Shown here: piece by piece, positions 19,148 through 27,200 of the stretch
Position numbering within the stretch: the first letter of the stretch is position 1
Layout: every line of letters starts with the position of its first letter
Assembly (NCBI RefSeq): GCF_005153485.1
Contig: NZ_CP039740.1
Span: forward strand, 1,305,001-1,369,000
Reading direction: 5' to 3'
Source of the DNA: Pseudolabrys sp. FHR47
Lineage (GTDB): Bacteria > Pseudomonadota > Alphaproteobacteria > Rhizobiales > Xanthobacteraceae
Length of the DNA stretch: 64,000 nucleotides
The notes under the pieces: model-generated
Database searches by the model: none
Told to the model about the DNA's origin: nothing
The model's input: the letters and a program-made list of their open reading frames with translations, nothing else
Made by a program: the position numbers and the translations under genes

Positions 19148-19975
19148 TTAATGCGACATCAGGACCGGAACCGTCATGCTCTCGAGGATGCCGCGCGTGG
19201 CACCGCCGAGGATGAACTCGCGCAGGCGCGAATGGCCGTAGCCGCCCATCACGATCATGTCGGCGCTGGAATCCGCCGCATAGGACAGGATGGTCGAGGC
19301 GACGTCGATGTCCGGCGAGGTGATGCGCTTGACGTCGACCTTGAGGCCGTGACGGGCCAGATGCTGGCCAAGATCGGCACCGGCGATCTCGTCGCCCTTG
19401 GCCGACTTGCTGGCGATCATGACGATCTCGACCTGCTTGGCCTTCTTGAGCAACGGCATGCTGTCGGCAATGGCGCGGGTGGCCGCGCGGCCGCCATCCC
19501 AGCACACCATGACGCGATCGAGCTTTACCCCGCCTTTCTGGATGAACGGCACGAACACCACCGGACGTCCGGATTCGAACAGCGCGGTCTCGTCCACGAC
19601 TTCATCCTGGATGCCCTGATCGGGATCGGCCTGCCCGACCACGACGAGGTCGAAGCGGCGCCCGATGCGGGCGAACTGATCCGCGGCAGCCGCAACGCTC
19701 GCGGAGATGATGCGCGATTCAGCCGACAGACCGGCGCGCTTGGCCGCGGCTTCGAAGCGGGCGATGGCATCCTTGGCCTTCTTGTCGGCCTCGGTGCGCT
19801 GCGTTTCGATGAATTCCGGCGGAATGCCGCCCATCACCGCGCCCGGGATGACCGGCTCGTAGGCAAAGGCGACGCCCGCGACATGGGCTTCCAAAGCCTC
19901 GCCGAGCGCAACGGCGTAATCGCCGGCGGGGTCCTTCGCGCCCAGCCCGAGATTGACGACGATATCCTTGATCAT
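19148..19975 (-). CDS. Universal stress protein with two UspA domains
   Basis: 275 residues built of two Usp repeats, ~1-145 and ~150-275. The C-terminal half holds the ATP-binding motif G-x2-G-x9-G-x-(S/T)-like: MGGYGHSRLREFILGGATRG, then VPVLMSH. The first half has the degenerate VVVGQADPDQG and no full loop. GGGAGG is 7 nt upstream of the ATG. A FixK/FNR-like box and a matching -10 lie upstream (20042-20055), suggesting induction at low oxygen. Confidence 0.93.
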   Translation of the reverse strand: MIKDIVVNLGLGAKDPAGDYAVALGEALEAHVAGVAFAYEPVIPGAVMGGIPPEFIETQRTEADKKAKDAIARFEAAAKRAGLSAESRIISASVAAAADQFARIGRRFDLVVVGQADPDQGIQDEVVDETALFESGRPVVFVPFIQKGGVKLDRVMVCWDGGRAATRAIADSMPLLKKAKQVEIVMIASKSAKGDEIAGADLGQHLARHGLKVDVKRITSPDIDVASTILSYAADSSADMIVMGGYGHSRLREFILGGATRGILESMTVPVLMSH

Positions 19976-20041
19976 AGTGCAGCCTCCCTTGGGGCGTTGG
20001 GTGCCCGGTATTCTTATAGTGGCTTTTTGCGTGCGGCGACC

Positions 20042-20055
20042 TTGACCGAGGTCAA
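20042..20055 (-). promoter_or_regulatory. FixK/FNR-type box upstream of the universal stress gene
   Basis: TTGACCGAGGTCAA fits TTGA-N6-TCAA, the FixK/FNR-family consensus form. On the minus strand a TATAAG (20018-20013) follows. With a start point near 20006 the box would be centred about 42 bp upstream, the class II activator position. Sequence match and spacing are seen; the regulator is inferred. Confidence 0.65.
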
Positions 20056-20110
20056 ATGCGCCGCGCGCGTGATCAATATCGCTTGCGGCTCGGCGCCCGA
20101 TGCCGCCCGG

Positions 20111-20509
20111 CTACTTCTTCTTGCCGCTGGCGTCGAATTGCTTGAGATAGGCCCAGAGGTTTTTGGCCTCGGTTTCGTTCTTGATGCCCGGGAAGATCAT
20201 CTTGGTGCCTTTGATCTTGGCGCGCGGGTCCTTGATGTAGTCGAGGAACTCCGCCTCAGTCCAGGAAATGCCCGAGTTCTTATTGGCGTCCGTGTAGGAA
20301 TATCCCGGAATGCTGCCGGAGTGACGACCTTCGAGGCCATTGAGAATGGGGCCGACCTTGTTCTTGGCGTCTTCGCCGACGGCGTGACACGGCAGGCACT
20401 TCTTGAACGAGTTTTCGCCGGCCGCCAGATCCTGGGCTTCGGCATTGTGCGCCGCCACACCCAACAGCGCGGCTGCGCAGAGCGCACTCCGGAACAAGGT
20501 CTTCATCAT
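20111..20509 (-). CDS. Class I cytochrome c (c2/mitochondrial-like)
   Basis: 132 residues from ATG 20509 (20506 is an equally possible ATG; AAGGA lies 5 or 8 nt upstream). Signal peptide FRSALCAAALLGVAAHNAEA exports it to the periplasm. Haem attaches at CLPCH (Cys38, Cys41, His42); Met104 in GTKMIFPGI is the sixth ligand. TKMIFPGIK and GRHSGSIPGYSYTDANKNSG closely follow mitochondrial cytochrome c and cytochrome c2. It likely carries electrons between the bc1 complex and oxidases. A lysine-rich tail (SGKKK) follows. Confidence 0.94.
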   Translation of the reverse strand: MMKTLFRSALCAAALLGVAAHNAEAQDLAAGENSFKKCLPCHAVGEDAKNKVGPILNGLEGRHSGSIPGYSYTDANKNSGISWTEAEFLDYIKDPRAKIKGTKMIFPGIKNETEAKNLWAYLKQFDASGKKK

Positions 20510-20667
20510 CTTTTTCCTTTCGTCGTGCCGGGGCACCGGCGCCCCAATTCAATTATATTCGAACTTTGGAATGCTTTCCAGAAGGCGGCGGTGTCAACCT
20601 GTTCGGTTGGCTGATATCGTCGCGGAAACTGGTGGCTGGGATATAACGCGGTCCGGGAGAATTGTTG

Positions 20668-22161
20668 ATGTCGGTCAAAATGCCCGATGCGGATCAGGTG
20701 ATCCTCAGTCGCCGTGCCGAAATCGTCAAGGCGCTGCGCACCATCGTGCCGGGCGAAGGCGTGATCGACCGCGAACGGGAGATGAAACCGTTCGAATCGG
20801 ACGGGCTGACGGCTTACCGCCAAATGCCGATGGTGGTCGTGCTGCCGGAAACCACGCAGCAGGTCGCCGAGGTCCTCAAATACTGCCACGCTGAGGGCAT
20901 CAAGGTGGTGCCACGCGGCGCCGGGACCTCCCTGTCCGGCGGCGCGCTGCCGCTGGCCGACGGCGTGCTGCTCGGCATGGCCAAGTTCAACAAGATACGC
21001 GAGATCGACTTCGACAATCGCATCGCCGTGGTCGAGCCCGGCGTCACCAATCTGGCAGTCACGAACGCGGTCTCCCATGCCGGCTTCTATTACGCGCCCG
21101 ATCCGTCGTCGCAGATCGCCTGCACGATCGGCGGCAATGTCGCGGAAAACTCGGGCGGTGTGCATTGCCTTAAATACGGCATGACCACCAACAATGTGCT
21201 CGGCTGCGAGATCGTGCTGATGACCGGCGAGGTGCTGCGGCTCGGCGGCAAGCATCTTGACTCGGAAGGTTACGATCTGCTCGGCCTCGTCGTCGGCTCC
21301 GAAGGCTTGCTCGGCGTCGTCACCGAAGTGACGGTGCGCATTCTCAAGAAGCCGGAGACTGCGCGGGCGGTGCTGATCGGCTTTCCGACGTCGGAACAGG
21401 GTGGCGCCTGCGTCTCCAAGATCATCGCCGCCGGCATCATTCCCGGCGGCATGGAGATGATGGACAGGCCAGCGATCCATGCGGTCGAGGAGTTCGTCCA
21501 TGCCGGCTATCCGCTCGATGTCGAGGCTTTGCTCATCGTGGAACTCGACGGGCCGTCGCGCGAGGTCGATCATCTGATCGAGCGCGTCGAGTCCATCGCC
21601 CGAGACTGCGGCGCCGTATCGTGCCAGGCATCGACGTCGGAACAACAGCGGCTCTTGTTCTGGGCCGGGCGCAAGGCGGCGTTCCCGGCGGCGGGCCGCA
21701 TCTCGCCTGACTATTACTGCATGGACGGCACCATCCCGCGCGCCAAGCTGCCATTGGTGCTGGCGCGCATGAAGGAACTGTCGGAGAAGTATCAACTCGG
21801 GGTCGCCAACGTGTTCCACGCCGGCGACGGCAACCTGCACCCGCTGATCCTCTATGATTCAAACAAGCCCGGCGAACTCGACCGTGCCGAGGAATTCGGC
21901 GCCGATATCCTGCGGCTCTGCGTCGAGGTCGGCGGCGTGCTGACTGGTGAACACGGCGTCGGCATCGAGAAGCGCGACCTGATGCCGGCGATGTTCTCCG
22001 AAATCGACCTCAACGCGCAGCAGCGCGTCAAATGCGCCTTCGACGCCAAGGGTCTGCTCAATCCCGGCAAGGTTTTCCCGCAACTGCACCGCTGTGCCGA
22101 ACTCGGCCGTATGCATATATCGGGCGGGCAGATGCCGTTCCCGGATTTGCCGCGATTCTGA
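20668..22161 (+). CDS. glcD: Glycolate oxidase FAD-binding subunit GlcD
   Basis: 497 residues. Catalytic flavoprotein subunit of glycolate dehydrogenase (glycolate to glyoxylate, electrons to the membrane). The FAD_binding_4 domain has VPRGAGTSLSGGALP and DPSSQIACTIGGNVAENSGG; the C-terminal FAD-oxidase domain has NVFHAGDGNLHP and GGVLTGEHGVGIEKR. ATG 20668 is preceded by GGGAGA at 7 nt and is better than the TTG at 20662. glcE follows after 37 bp. Confidence 0.96.
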   Translation: MSVKMPDADQVILSRRAEIVKALRTIVPGEGVIDREREMKPFESDGLTAYRQMPMVVVLPETTQQVAEVLKYCHAEGIKVVPRGAGTSLSGGALPLADGVLLGMAKFNKIREIDFDNRIAVVEPGVTNLAVTNAVSHAGFYYAPDPSSQIACTIGGNVAENSGGVHCLKYGMTTNNVLGCEIVLMTGEVLRLGGKHLDSEGYDLLGLVVGSEGLLGVVTEVTVRILKKPETARAVLIGFPTSEQGGACVSKIIAAGIIPGGMEMMDRPAIHAVEEFVHAGYPLDVEALLIVELDGPSREVDHLIERVESIARDCGAVSCQASTSEQQRLLFWAGRKAAFPAAGRISPDYYCMDGTIPRAKLPLVLARMKELSEKYQLGVANVFHAGDGNLHPLILYDSNKPGELDRAEEFGADILRLCVEVGGVLTGEHGVGIEKRDLMPAMFSEIDLNAQQRVKCAFDAKGLLNPGKVFPQLHRCAELGRMHISGGQMPFPDLPRF

Positions 22162-22198
22162 TAGCGGTCATGTTCCTCATCGCTAATCGAGCCAGTTC

Positions 22199-23413
22199 GT
22201 GACCGACACCCTCAAACCCACCGACACCGCCCACGTCGAAGAAGCCGTCCGCTGGGCTGTCTCCAACGAAAAGTCGTTCGAGCTTGTCGGCTCGGGCTCC
22301 AAGCGGGCGCTGGGGCGGCCGAGCCAGACGGACATGACTCTCGATCTGTCGGCACTTACAGGCGTCACCCTGTACGAACCGGAGGAACTCATCCTCTCGG
22401 CGCGGGCCGGCACGCCTTTGGCGGAGATCGAAAAGCTGCTCCACGACAACAATCAGCAGCTCGATTTCGAACCGATGGATTACGGGCCATTGCTCGGCCA
22501 GGAAGCCAGGCAGGGGACCATTGGCGGAACGCTGGCGGTCAATCTCTCCGGGCCGCGCCGCATCAAGGCCGGCGCCGCGCGCGATCACTTTCTCGGCGCC
22601 ACGATGGTGACCGGCCGCGGCGAAACCGTGAAGACCGGTGGCCGGGTGGTGAAGAACGTTACCGGCTACGATCTTTGCAAGGTCCTGGCCGGGTCCTGGG
22701 GGACCTTGGCAGCGATGACCGAGGTCACCGTCAAGGTGCTGCCGAAGCCGGAAACCGAGGCGACCGTCGTGGTCGAAGGCCTTGACGACGCGCAGGCCTG
22801 CGCGGCTATGGCGGCGGCGATAGGCTCGTCCTGCGACGTCTCTGCGGCGGCGCATCTGCCGGACCATGTCGCCTCGTATTTCGACGGCCTGCCGAACCCC
22901 GAAGCCTCGACTGTTCTGCGGCTCGAAGGGGTGGCGCCGTCGGTGACGCACCGCACCGAGATGCTGATCAAGTTGATGCAGCCTTTCGGCCCCGCGGTGG
23001 CGCTTGGCGGCGCCGACTCCCAGGCGCTGTGGCGCACGGTGCGCGAAGTCGCTCCGTTCGCCACCGAGACGGCGCGCGCCCGGCCGCTGTGGCGCATCTC
23101 CACCGCGCCGGCGTCGGCGCATCGGCTCGTCGATCTCATCACGCCGGCGGCGCAGATGTTCTACGACTGGGGCGGCGGGCTGGTCTGGGTGGCAATGCCA
23201 TTCGAAAACGAGGCCGATCCCGGTTCCATCCGCCGCGCCGTTGCCGAGATCGGCGGCCATGCCACGCTCGTTCGTGCCCCCGTGGCGCTGCGGGCGTCCG
23301 TCGACGTCTTCCAGCCGCAGGAGCCGGCCCTCGCGGCCTTGACCAAGCGCGTGAAGGATAGTTTCGACCCCAAGGGCGTATTTAATCCCGGCCGCATGTG
23401 GGCGGGGGTGTAA
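22199..23413 (+). CDS. glcE: Glycolate oxidase subunit GlcE
   Basis: 404 residues from a GTG at 22199. Second FAD-linked subunit of glycolate oxidase, homologous to the N-terminal part of GlcD but with its own C-terminal region. PLLGQEARQGTIGGTLAVNLSGPRRI, KTGGRVVKNVTGYDLCK and GTLAAMTEVTVKVLPKPE are GlcE signatures. The gene ends only ~45 bp before a TPP riboswitch, so the third subunit gene glcF is separated from it by thiM. Confidence 0.95.
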   Translation: MTDTLKPTDTAHVEEAVRWAVSNEKSFELVGSGSKRALGRPSQTDMTLDLSALTGVTLYEPEELILSARAGTPLAEIEKLLHDNNQQLDFEPMDYGPLLGQEARQGTIGGTLAVNLSGPRRIKAGAARDHFLGATMVTGRGETVKTGGRVVKNVTGYDLCKVLAGSWGTLAAMTEVTVKVLPKPETEATVVVEGLDDAQACAAMAAAIGSSCDVSAAAHLPDHVASYFDGLPNPEASTVLRLEGVAPSVTHRTEMLIKLMQPFGPAVALGGADSQALWRTVREVAPFATETARARPLWRISTAPASAHRLVDLITPAAQMFYDWGGGLVWVAMPFENEADPGSIRRAVAEIGGHATLVRAPVALRASVDVFQPQEPALAALTKRVKDSFDPKGVFNPGRMWAGV

Positions 23414-23454
23414 TGGTTGCGCCTTCAATCGGGACCGCCTAGCTTCCTTTTCAT

Positions 23455-23545
23455 CTCAATCGGGGTGCCCCGCGCGGGGCTGAGAGGCGGCGTGCCGCCA
23501 ACCCGTAGAACCTGATCCGGGTCGTGCCGGCGGAGGGAAGTGGGA
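23455..23545 (+). ncRNA. TPP riboswitch (THI element)
   Basis: All conserved blocks are present in order: GGGGTGCCC, CTGAGA (23480-23485), ACCCGTAGAACCTGATCC (to 23518), GGGT, then GGAGGGAAG (23532-23540). These form the pyrimidine-sensing and pyrophosphate-sensing helices of the aptamer. It precedes thiM by ~73 nt. No terminator hairpin with a T-run lies between aptamer and start codon, so control of translation is more likely than attenuation. Boundaries are approximate. Confidence 0.95.
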
Positions 23546-23599
23546 TGGCTCGATCTCCATCGCAGCATTCTCCATTGCAACATTGCGCTCCGCTCGCCG

Positions 23600-23612
23600 C
23601 CCTCCAAGGAGG
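23600..23612 (+). promoter_or_regulatory. thiM: thiM Shine-Dalgarno with adjacent anti-SD
   Basis: AAGGAGG (23606-23612) is a near-perfect ribosome binding site 5 nt before ATG 23618. CCCTCC (23600-23605) directly precedes it. CCCTCC can pair either with the SD region or with GGAGGG at 23532-23537 in the last aptamer strand. This offers a switch in which TPP binding releases CCCTCC to block the SD. Pairing is seen; the mechanism is inference, and the local hairpin is short. Confidence 0.45.
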
Positions 23613-23617
23613 TTGCG

Positions 23618-24406
23618 ATGAACGGAAGAATGCCTGCTGACGACGTCTGGTCCGCGCTGCAGGACCTGCGGGCGCGGCGGCCCCTCGTGCACAACATCAC
23701 CAACTATGTGGCCATGACCGTTTCCGCCAACGTGCTTCTGGCGCTTGGCGCTTCGCCGGCGATGGTGCACGCCGCCGAGGAAGTCGAGGACTTCGCCGGC
23801 ATTTCGGATGCGCTGTGCGTCAATATCGGCACCCTGTCGCCGCCCTGGGTCGAGGCGATGCGCAAGGCCGTTGCCCGAATGAACGCACTCGGTAAGCCCT
23901 GGGTGCTTGATCCGGTCGGCTGCGGTGCGACGCCCTACCGCACCCGCGTATCGGAGGAACTGGCGGCCCTCCGCCCGGCCGTCATCCGCGCAAATGCCGG
24001 GGAAGTGCAGAGCCTGGCCGGTGCCGCGCCGGGCGGCAGCAAGGGCGTCGACTCGCTGGTTGACACCGGTGACGCCGCGGTCGCCGCCGCGATGCTATCG
24101 CGTCGCACACGTGCCGTCGTCGCCATGACCGGTGCCACAGACTTCGTTGCCGACGGGCAGGGCGGTACGTCTATCGACGGTGGTCATGCGCTCATGCCGC
24201 TATCGACCGCGCTGGGCTGCGCCTTGAGCGCAGTCGTTGCCGCCTTTACCGCGGTGCGTCCGCCGTGTGACGCGGCCATTGCGGCTCTGACCGTCTACGG
24301 CGTCGCAGGCGCGGCAGCGGCGCGGAACTGTCGCGGACCGGGGCATTTACCGGCCGAACTATGCGACGCTCTCCATTTGATGAGTCGGGACATGCTGACG
24401 GCCTGA
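23618..24406 (+). CDS. thiM: Hydroxyethylthiazole kinase
   Basis: 262 residues. ThiM phosphorylates 4-methyl-5-(2-hydroxyethyl)thiazole in thiamine salvage. VHNITNYVAMTVSANVLLALGASPAM is the family N-terminal pattern; DPVGCGAT, RANAGEVQSLAG and VAMTGATD follow. Cys201 in LGCALSAVVAAF sits where the catalytic Cys of ThiM is found, though the usual GTGC reads TALGC here. A TPP riboswitch controls it. No other thiamine gene is near; instead it stands between glcE and glcF. Confidence 0.95.
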   Translation: MNGRMPADDVWSALQDLRARRPLVHNITNYVAMTVSANVLLALGASPAMVHAAEEVEDFAGISDALCVNIGTLSPPWVEAMRKAVARMNALGKPWVLDPVGCGATPYRTRVSEELAALRPAVIRANAGEVQSLAGAAPGGSKGVDSLVDTGDAAVAAAMLSRRTRAVVAMTGATDFVADGQGGTSIDGGHALMPLSTALGCALSAVVAAFTAVRPPCDAAIAALTVYGVAGAAAARNCRGPGHLPAELCDALHLMSRDMLTA

Positions 24407-24503
24407 GCCGGCTCACAAGCGGACCGGGAGGATTGACCGACGCGCCGAAAGCGCGCTTCGATCTGCCCGCCTCACCGCGCCGCAAGTCCGGGTTCAATCG
24501 TCG

Positions 24504-25835
24504 ATGCAAACCAACTTTACGCTCGCTCAGCTCGCCAATCCTCAGATCGCTGAGGCGGACAAGATCCTGCGCGCCTGCGTGCATTGCGGTTTCTGCACCG
24601 CGACCTGCCCGACCTATGTGCTCCTCGGCGACGAGCTCGATTCACCGCGCGGCCGCATCTACCTCATCAAGGACATGCTGGAGAACAACCGCCCGGCGAG
24701 CCGCGAGGTGGTCAAACACATTGACCGCTGTCTGTCCTGTCTGTCCTGCATGACAACCTGTCCGTCCGGCGTGCATTACATGCACCTGGTCGATCACGGC
24801 CGCGATCACATCGAGAAGACCTACAAACGCCCGCTGCACGACCGGGTCATCCGCGCCATGCTGGCCCATGTGCTAACCAACCGGTCGCTGTTCCGCATGG
24901 CGGCCGTCGGCGGCTGGCTGGGGCGTCCCTTGGCGCCGGTCTTCGCGGCCATCGGTCTGACGCGGATCGCCGCGATGCTGCGGTTGACGCCGTCCAGTAT
25001 CCCGGCGCCGACCTCCGACCGCGGTCGCAAGGTCTATCCGGCAGCCGGCGAGCGACGCGGCCGGGTGGCGCTTTTGGGGGGCTGCATCGGACCGGTGCTG
25101 CGGCCCTCCACCAACGAGGCCACCATCCGCCTCCTCAACCGTCATGGCATTGAGGTTGTCGTGACCGAAGAGGGCTGCTGCGGCTCGTTGACCCATCACA
25201 TGGGGCGGGAGGAACAGGCGTACGCGCAGGCCAAAGGCACCATCGATGCCTGGACAGCCGAGATCGAACGCGAATCGCTCGACGCCATCCTGGTCACCGT
25301 GTCGGGCTGCGGGACCACGATCAAAGACTATGGCTTCATGTTCAGGAACGACCCGGCCTATGCCGATAAGGCCACCCGCGTATCGGCCCTGGCCCGGGAC
25401 GTCAGCGAGTATCTGGCCACGCTCGCGTTATCACCTAAGGCGGCAGCGCCGCTCAACGTCGCCTATCATGCGGCCTGTTCGCTGCAACATGGTCAGAAGA
25501 TAGTGCATGCTCCGAAAGAATTGCTTTCCAAGTTGGGCTTTGTCGTCAAAGATATCGCCGAGGGGCATCTGTGTTGCGGCTCAGCAGGCACCTACAACAT
25601 TCTTCAGCCTGAGATCGCGGCGAAGCTGCGGGACCGCAAGGTCGGTAACATCGAAAAGCTCCAGCCGGATGTGATCGCGGCCGGCAATATCGGCTGCATG
25701 ACTCAGATCGCATCCGGAACGGCGATACCGGTGGTCCACACGGTCGAACTGATCGACTGGGCGACCGGGGGGCCGATACCGGAGCAACTCGCCCGTCTTG
25801 AGGGTCTCAGCCCGGGCGACGGGCGCGCCGGTTAG
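24504..25835 (+). CDS. glcF: Glycolate oxidase iron-sulfur subunit GlcF
   Basis: 443 residues. Electron-transfer subunit with two [4Fe-4S] ferredoxin motifs, CVHCGFCTATCP (Cys25, 28, 31, 35) and CLSCLSCMTTCP (Cys76, 79, 82, 86), then two CCG domains (EEGCCGSLTHHMG and GHLCCGSAGTYN). FTLAQLANPQIAEAD at the N-terminus is typical. It starts 97 bp after thiM with no clear Shine-Dalgarno. No separate promoter is obvious, so transcription may depend on reading through the riboswitch and thiM. Confidence 0.95.
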   Translation: MQTNFTLAQLANPQIAEADKILRACVHCGFCTATCPTYVLLGDELDSPRGRIYLIKDMLENNRPASREVVKHIDRCLSCLSCMTTCPSGVHYMHLVDHGRDHIEKTYKRPLHDRVIRAMLAHVLTNRSLFRMAAVGGWLGRPLAPVFAAIGLTRIAAMLRLTPSSIPAPTSDRGRKVYPAAGERRGRVALLGGCIGPVLRPSTNEATIRLLNRHGIEVVVTEEGCCGSLTHHMGREEQAYAQAKGTIDAWTAEIERESLDAILVTVSGCGTTIKDYGFMFRNDPAYADKATRVSALARDVSEYLATLALSPKAAAPLNVAYHAACSLQHGQKIVHAPKELLSKLGFVVKDIAEGHLCCGSAGTYNILQPEIAAKLRDRKVGNIEKLQPDVIAAGNIGCMTQIASGTAIPVVHTVELIDWATGGPIPEQLARLEGLSPGDGRAG

Positions 25836-25987
25836 TCGGCGGTTCGTGAGGCGTGGAATTAAGGCCAGGCGCGAGCCAGGCCGATGCGTCTGGCGAAGGC
25901 GGTCATTTGTACGAGCCTTGCGTAAGGGCCGCGCGCCAAGCCGCGGCTGCTGACTCGAATCTGTTCAAACACGACCGGAGGTCGATC

Positions 25988-26245
25988 ATGGCGAAGAAGC
26001 GTAAGAAGGCGGCCAAGAAAGCTGCCAAGAAGTCCGTCAAGAAAGCAAAGACCAAGAAGACGAAGAAAGTCGTAGCGGCCAAGAAGAAATCGGCCAAGAA
26101 GACGACAAAGTCCGCGAAGAAAGCCAAGAAGGCTGCGCCAAAGAAGAAAGCTGCGCCAAAACCCGCGCCCGCTCCGGCCGTTCCGCCGCCGGCAGGTCCG
26201 GGTCCGTCGACGCCAAGCTTCGGCGGCATGGGCGACGGGCAATAG
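25988..26245 (+). CDS. Lysine/alanine-rich histone H1-like protein
   Basis: 85 residues. All 29 lysines fall in the first 58 residues, in AKK/KKAAKK repeats like the tails of histone H1 and bacterial Hc1/AlgP proteins. The last ~27 residues are Pro/Gly-rich and nearly uncharged, ending GGMGDGQ. GGAGG precedes the ATG by 6 nt and is held partly in a small hairpin CGACC-GGA-GGTCG (25972-25984). A DNA- or RNA-compacting role is likely from composition alone. Low-complexity coding means the family cannot be assigned firmly. Confidence 0.8.
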   Translation: MAKKRKKAAKKAAKKSVKKAKTKKTKKVVAAKKKSAKKTTKSAKKAKKAAPKKKAAPKPAPAPAVPPPAGPGPSTPSFGGMGDGQ

Positions 26246-26295
26246 TCGGTCGGAGCCGGTTCTTACGACCGGCTGTCGGTAAGGCGTTTCAAACG

Positions 26296-26338
26296 GGGCG
26301 GCTGGGCGACGTAAGCGCGCAGCCGCCCGTCTTGTTTT
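26296..26338 (+). terminator. Probable terminator after the histone-like gene
   Basis: GGGCGGCTG (26296-26304) and CAGCCGCCC (26320-26328) form a 9-bp stem with a 15-nt loop, followed by GTCTTGTTTT. It lies ~50 bp beyond the stop at 26245 and ~27 bp before the next start. Confidence 0.6.
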
Positions 26339-26364
26339 GCGCAAGCGCTTGCCGCGGCCCGAGC

Positions 26365-27066
26365 ATGTCCCTGAGAGAGTTCATCAAACAGGTCATTGGT
26401 CCGCGGCTGACGCATCTCGTTCGTCAGGCCCGGATGCCGCGCTTCGATACCGACCACGCCAAGACGTGGTGGCGCACCCGTGACCAGACCGATCCGGGGC
26501 TCGTCGAATTCTATTGGCAGTCCCGCCATGCACCGGCCCGCCGCGCCATCGCCGAAGTCGTCAAAGATCTCGACGGACGTTCCCTGCTGGAGATCGGATG
26601 TCACGCCGGAGCCAATCTGTGGGCCATTAGCCAGGTTCGATCGTTCGAGCGTCTCACCGGCACCGATCTGTCGCCAACGGTGCTGGCCGAGGCGCGCCGC
26701 CGGTTGGCCGCCGAGGGCCAGGCCGCCGAGCTTGTGCTCGCCTCTACCGATGCCTTGCCCTTTGCCGATAAGAGCGTCGACATCGCGCTGACCAGCGTCA
26801 TGCTGGTATGCGTCGGGCCGGAAGCGATTGATGCGAGCCTCGACGAGATTCTTCGCGTCACCAGGCGGTGGCTTGTCTTGTGTGAGCCGTGGAGCGAGCG
26901 TAAGGGCGAGCATCCGGATCGTCATCCGGAAACGACCTACTGGATCAGGAACTATCGCGAGCGGCTCGAAGGGCGTGCCGAAATGACGAGCGTACGCCAT
27001 CTGCCCCCGGAACACCGGATCGGCCATCTCGATAGCATTGCTGTATTCCGGCTGCGGGCCGGATAG
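26365..27066 (+). CDS. Class I SAM-dependent methyltransferase
   Basis: 233 residues from ATG 26365. Motif I is LLEIGCHAGANLWA (~76-89), motif II-like LTGTDLSPTVLAEARRRL, then STDALPFADKSVDIALTS (motif III/IV region). This is a Methyltransf_11-type Rossmann fold. The N-terminal ~60 residues are basic and aromatic and unlike simple family members. The substrate is not indicated. No strong Shine-Dalgarno is visible. An 11-bp hairpin (27067-27077 / 27081-27091) directly follows the stop but lacks a T-run. Confidence 0.85.
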   Translation: MSLREFIKQVIGPRLTHLVRQARMPRFDTDHAKTWWRTRDQTDPGLVEFYWQSRHAPARRAIAEVVKDLDGRSLLEIGCHAGANLWAISQVRSFERLTGTDLSPTVLAEARRRLAAEGQAAELVLASTDALPFADKSVDIALTSVMLVCVGPEAIDASLDEILRVTRRWLVLCEPWSERKGEHPDRHPETTYWIRNYRERLEGRAEMTSVRHLPPEHRIGHLDSIAVFRLRAG

Positions 27067-27200
27067 GGCGGGGCGATTGCATCGCCCCGCCGGGACGCCT
27101 AGCATCCCGACGACTTGGCCTTACCCGGCCGCCGCCCCTTGGCCGGCCGGTAACAACATTCTCAAAAGTCACCAGAAAAGAAGCGAGGGAGCCTTCCACC

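Noticed and set aside
25859..26344. Minus-strand frames opposite the lysine-rich gene
   Set aside because: They are low-complexity antisense of the AAG-rich coding repeat and lack a start signal.
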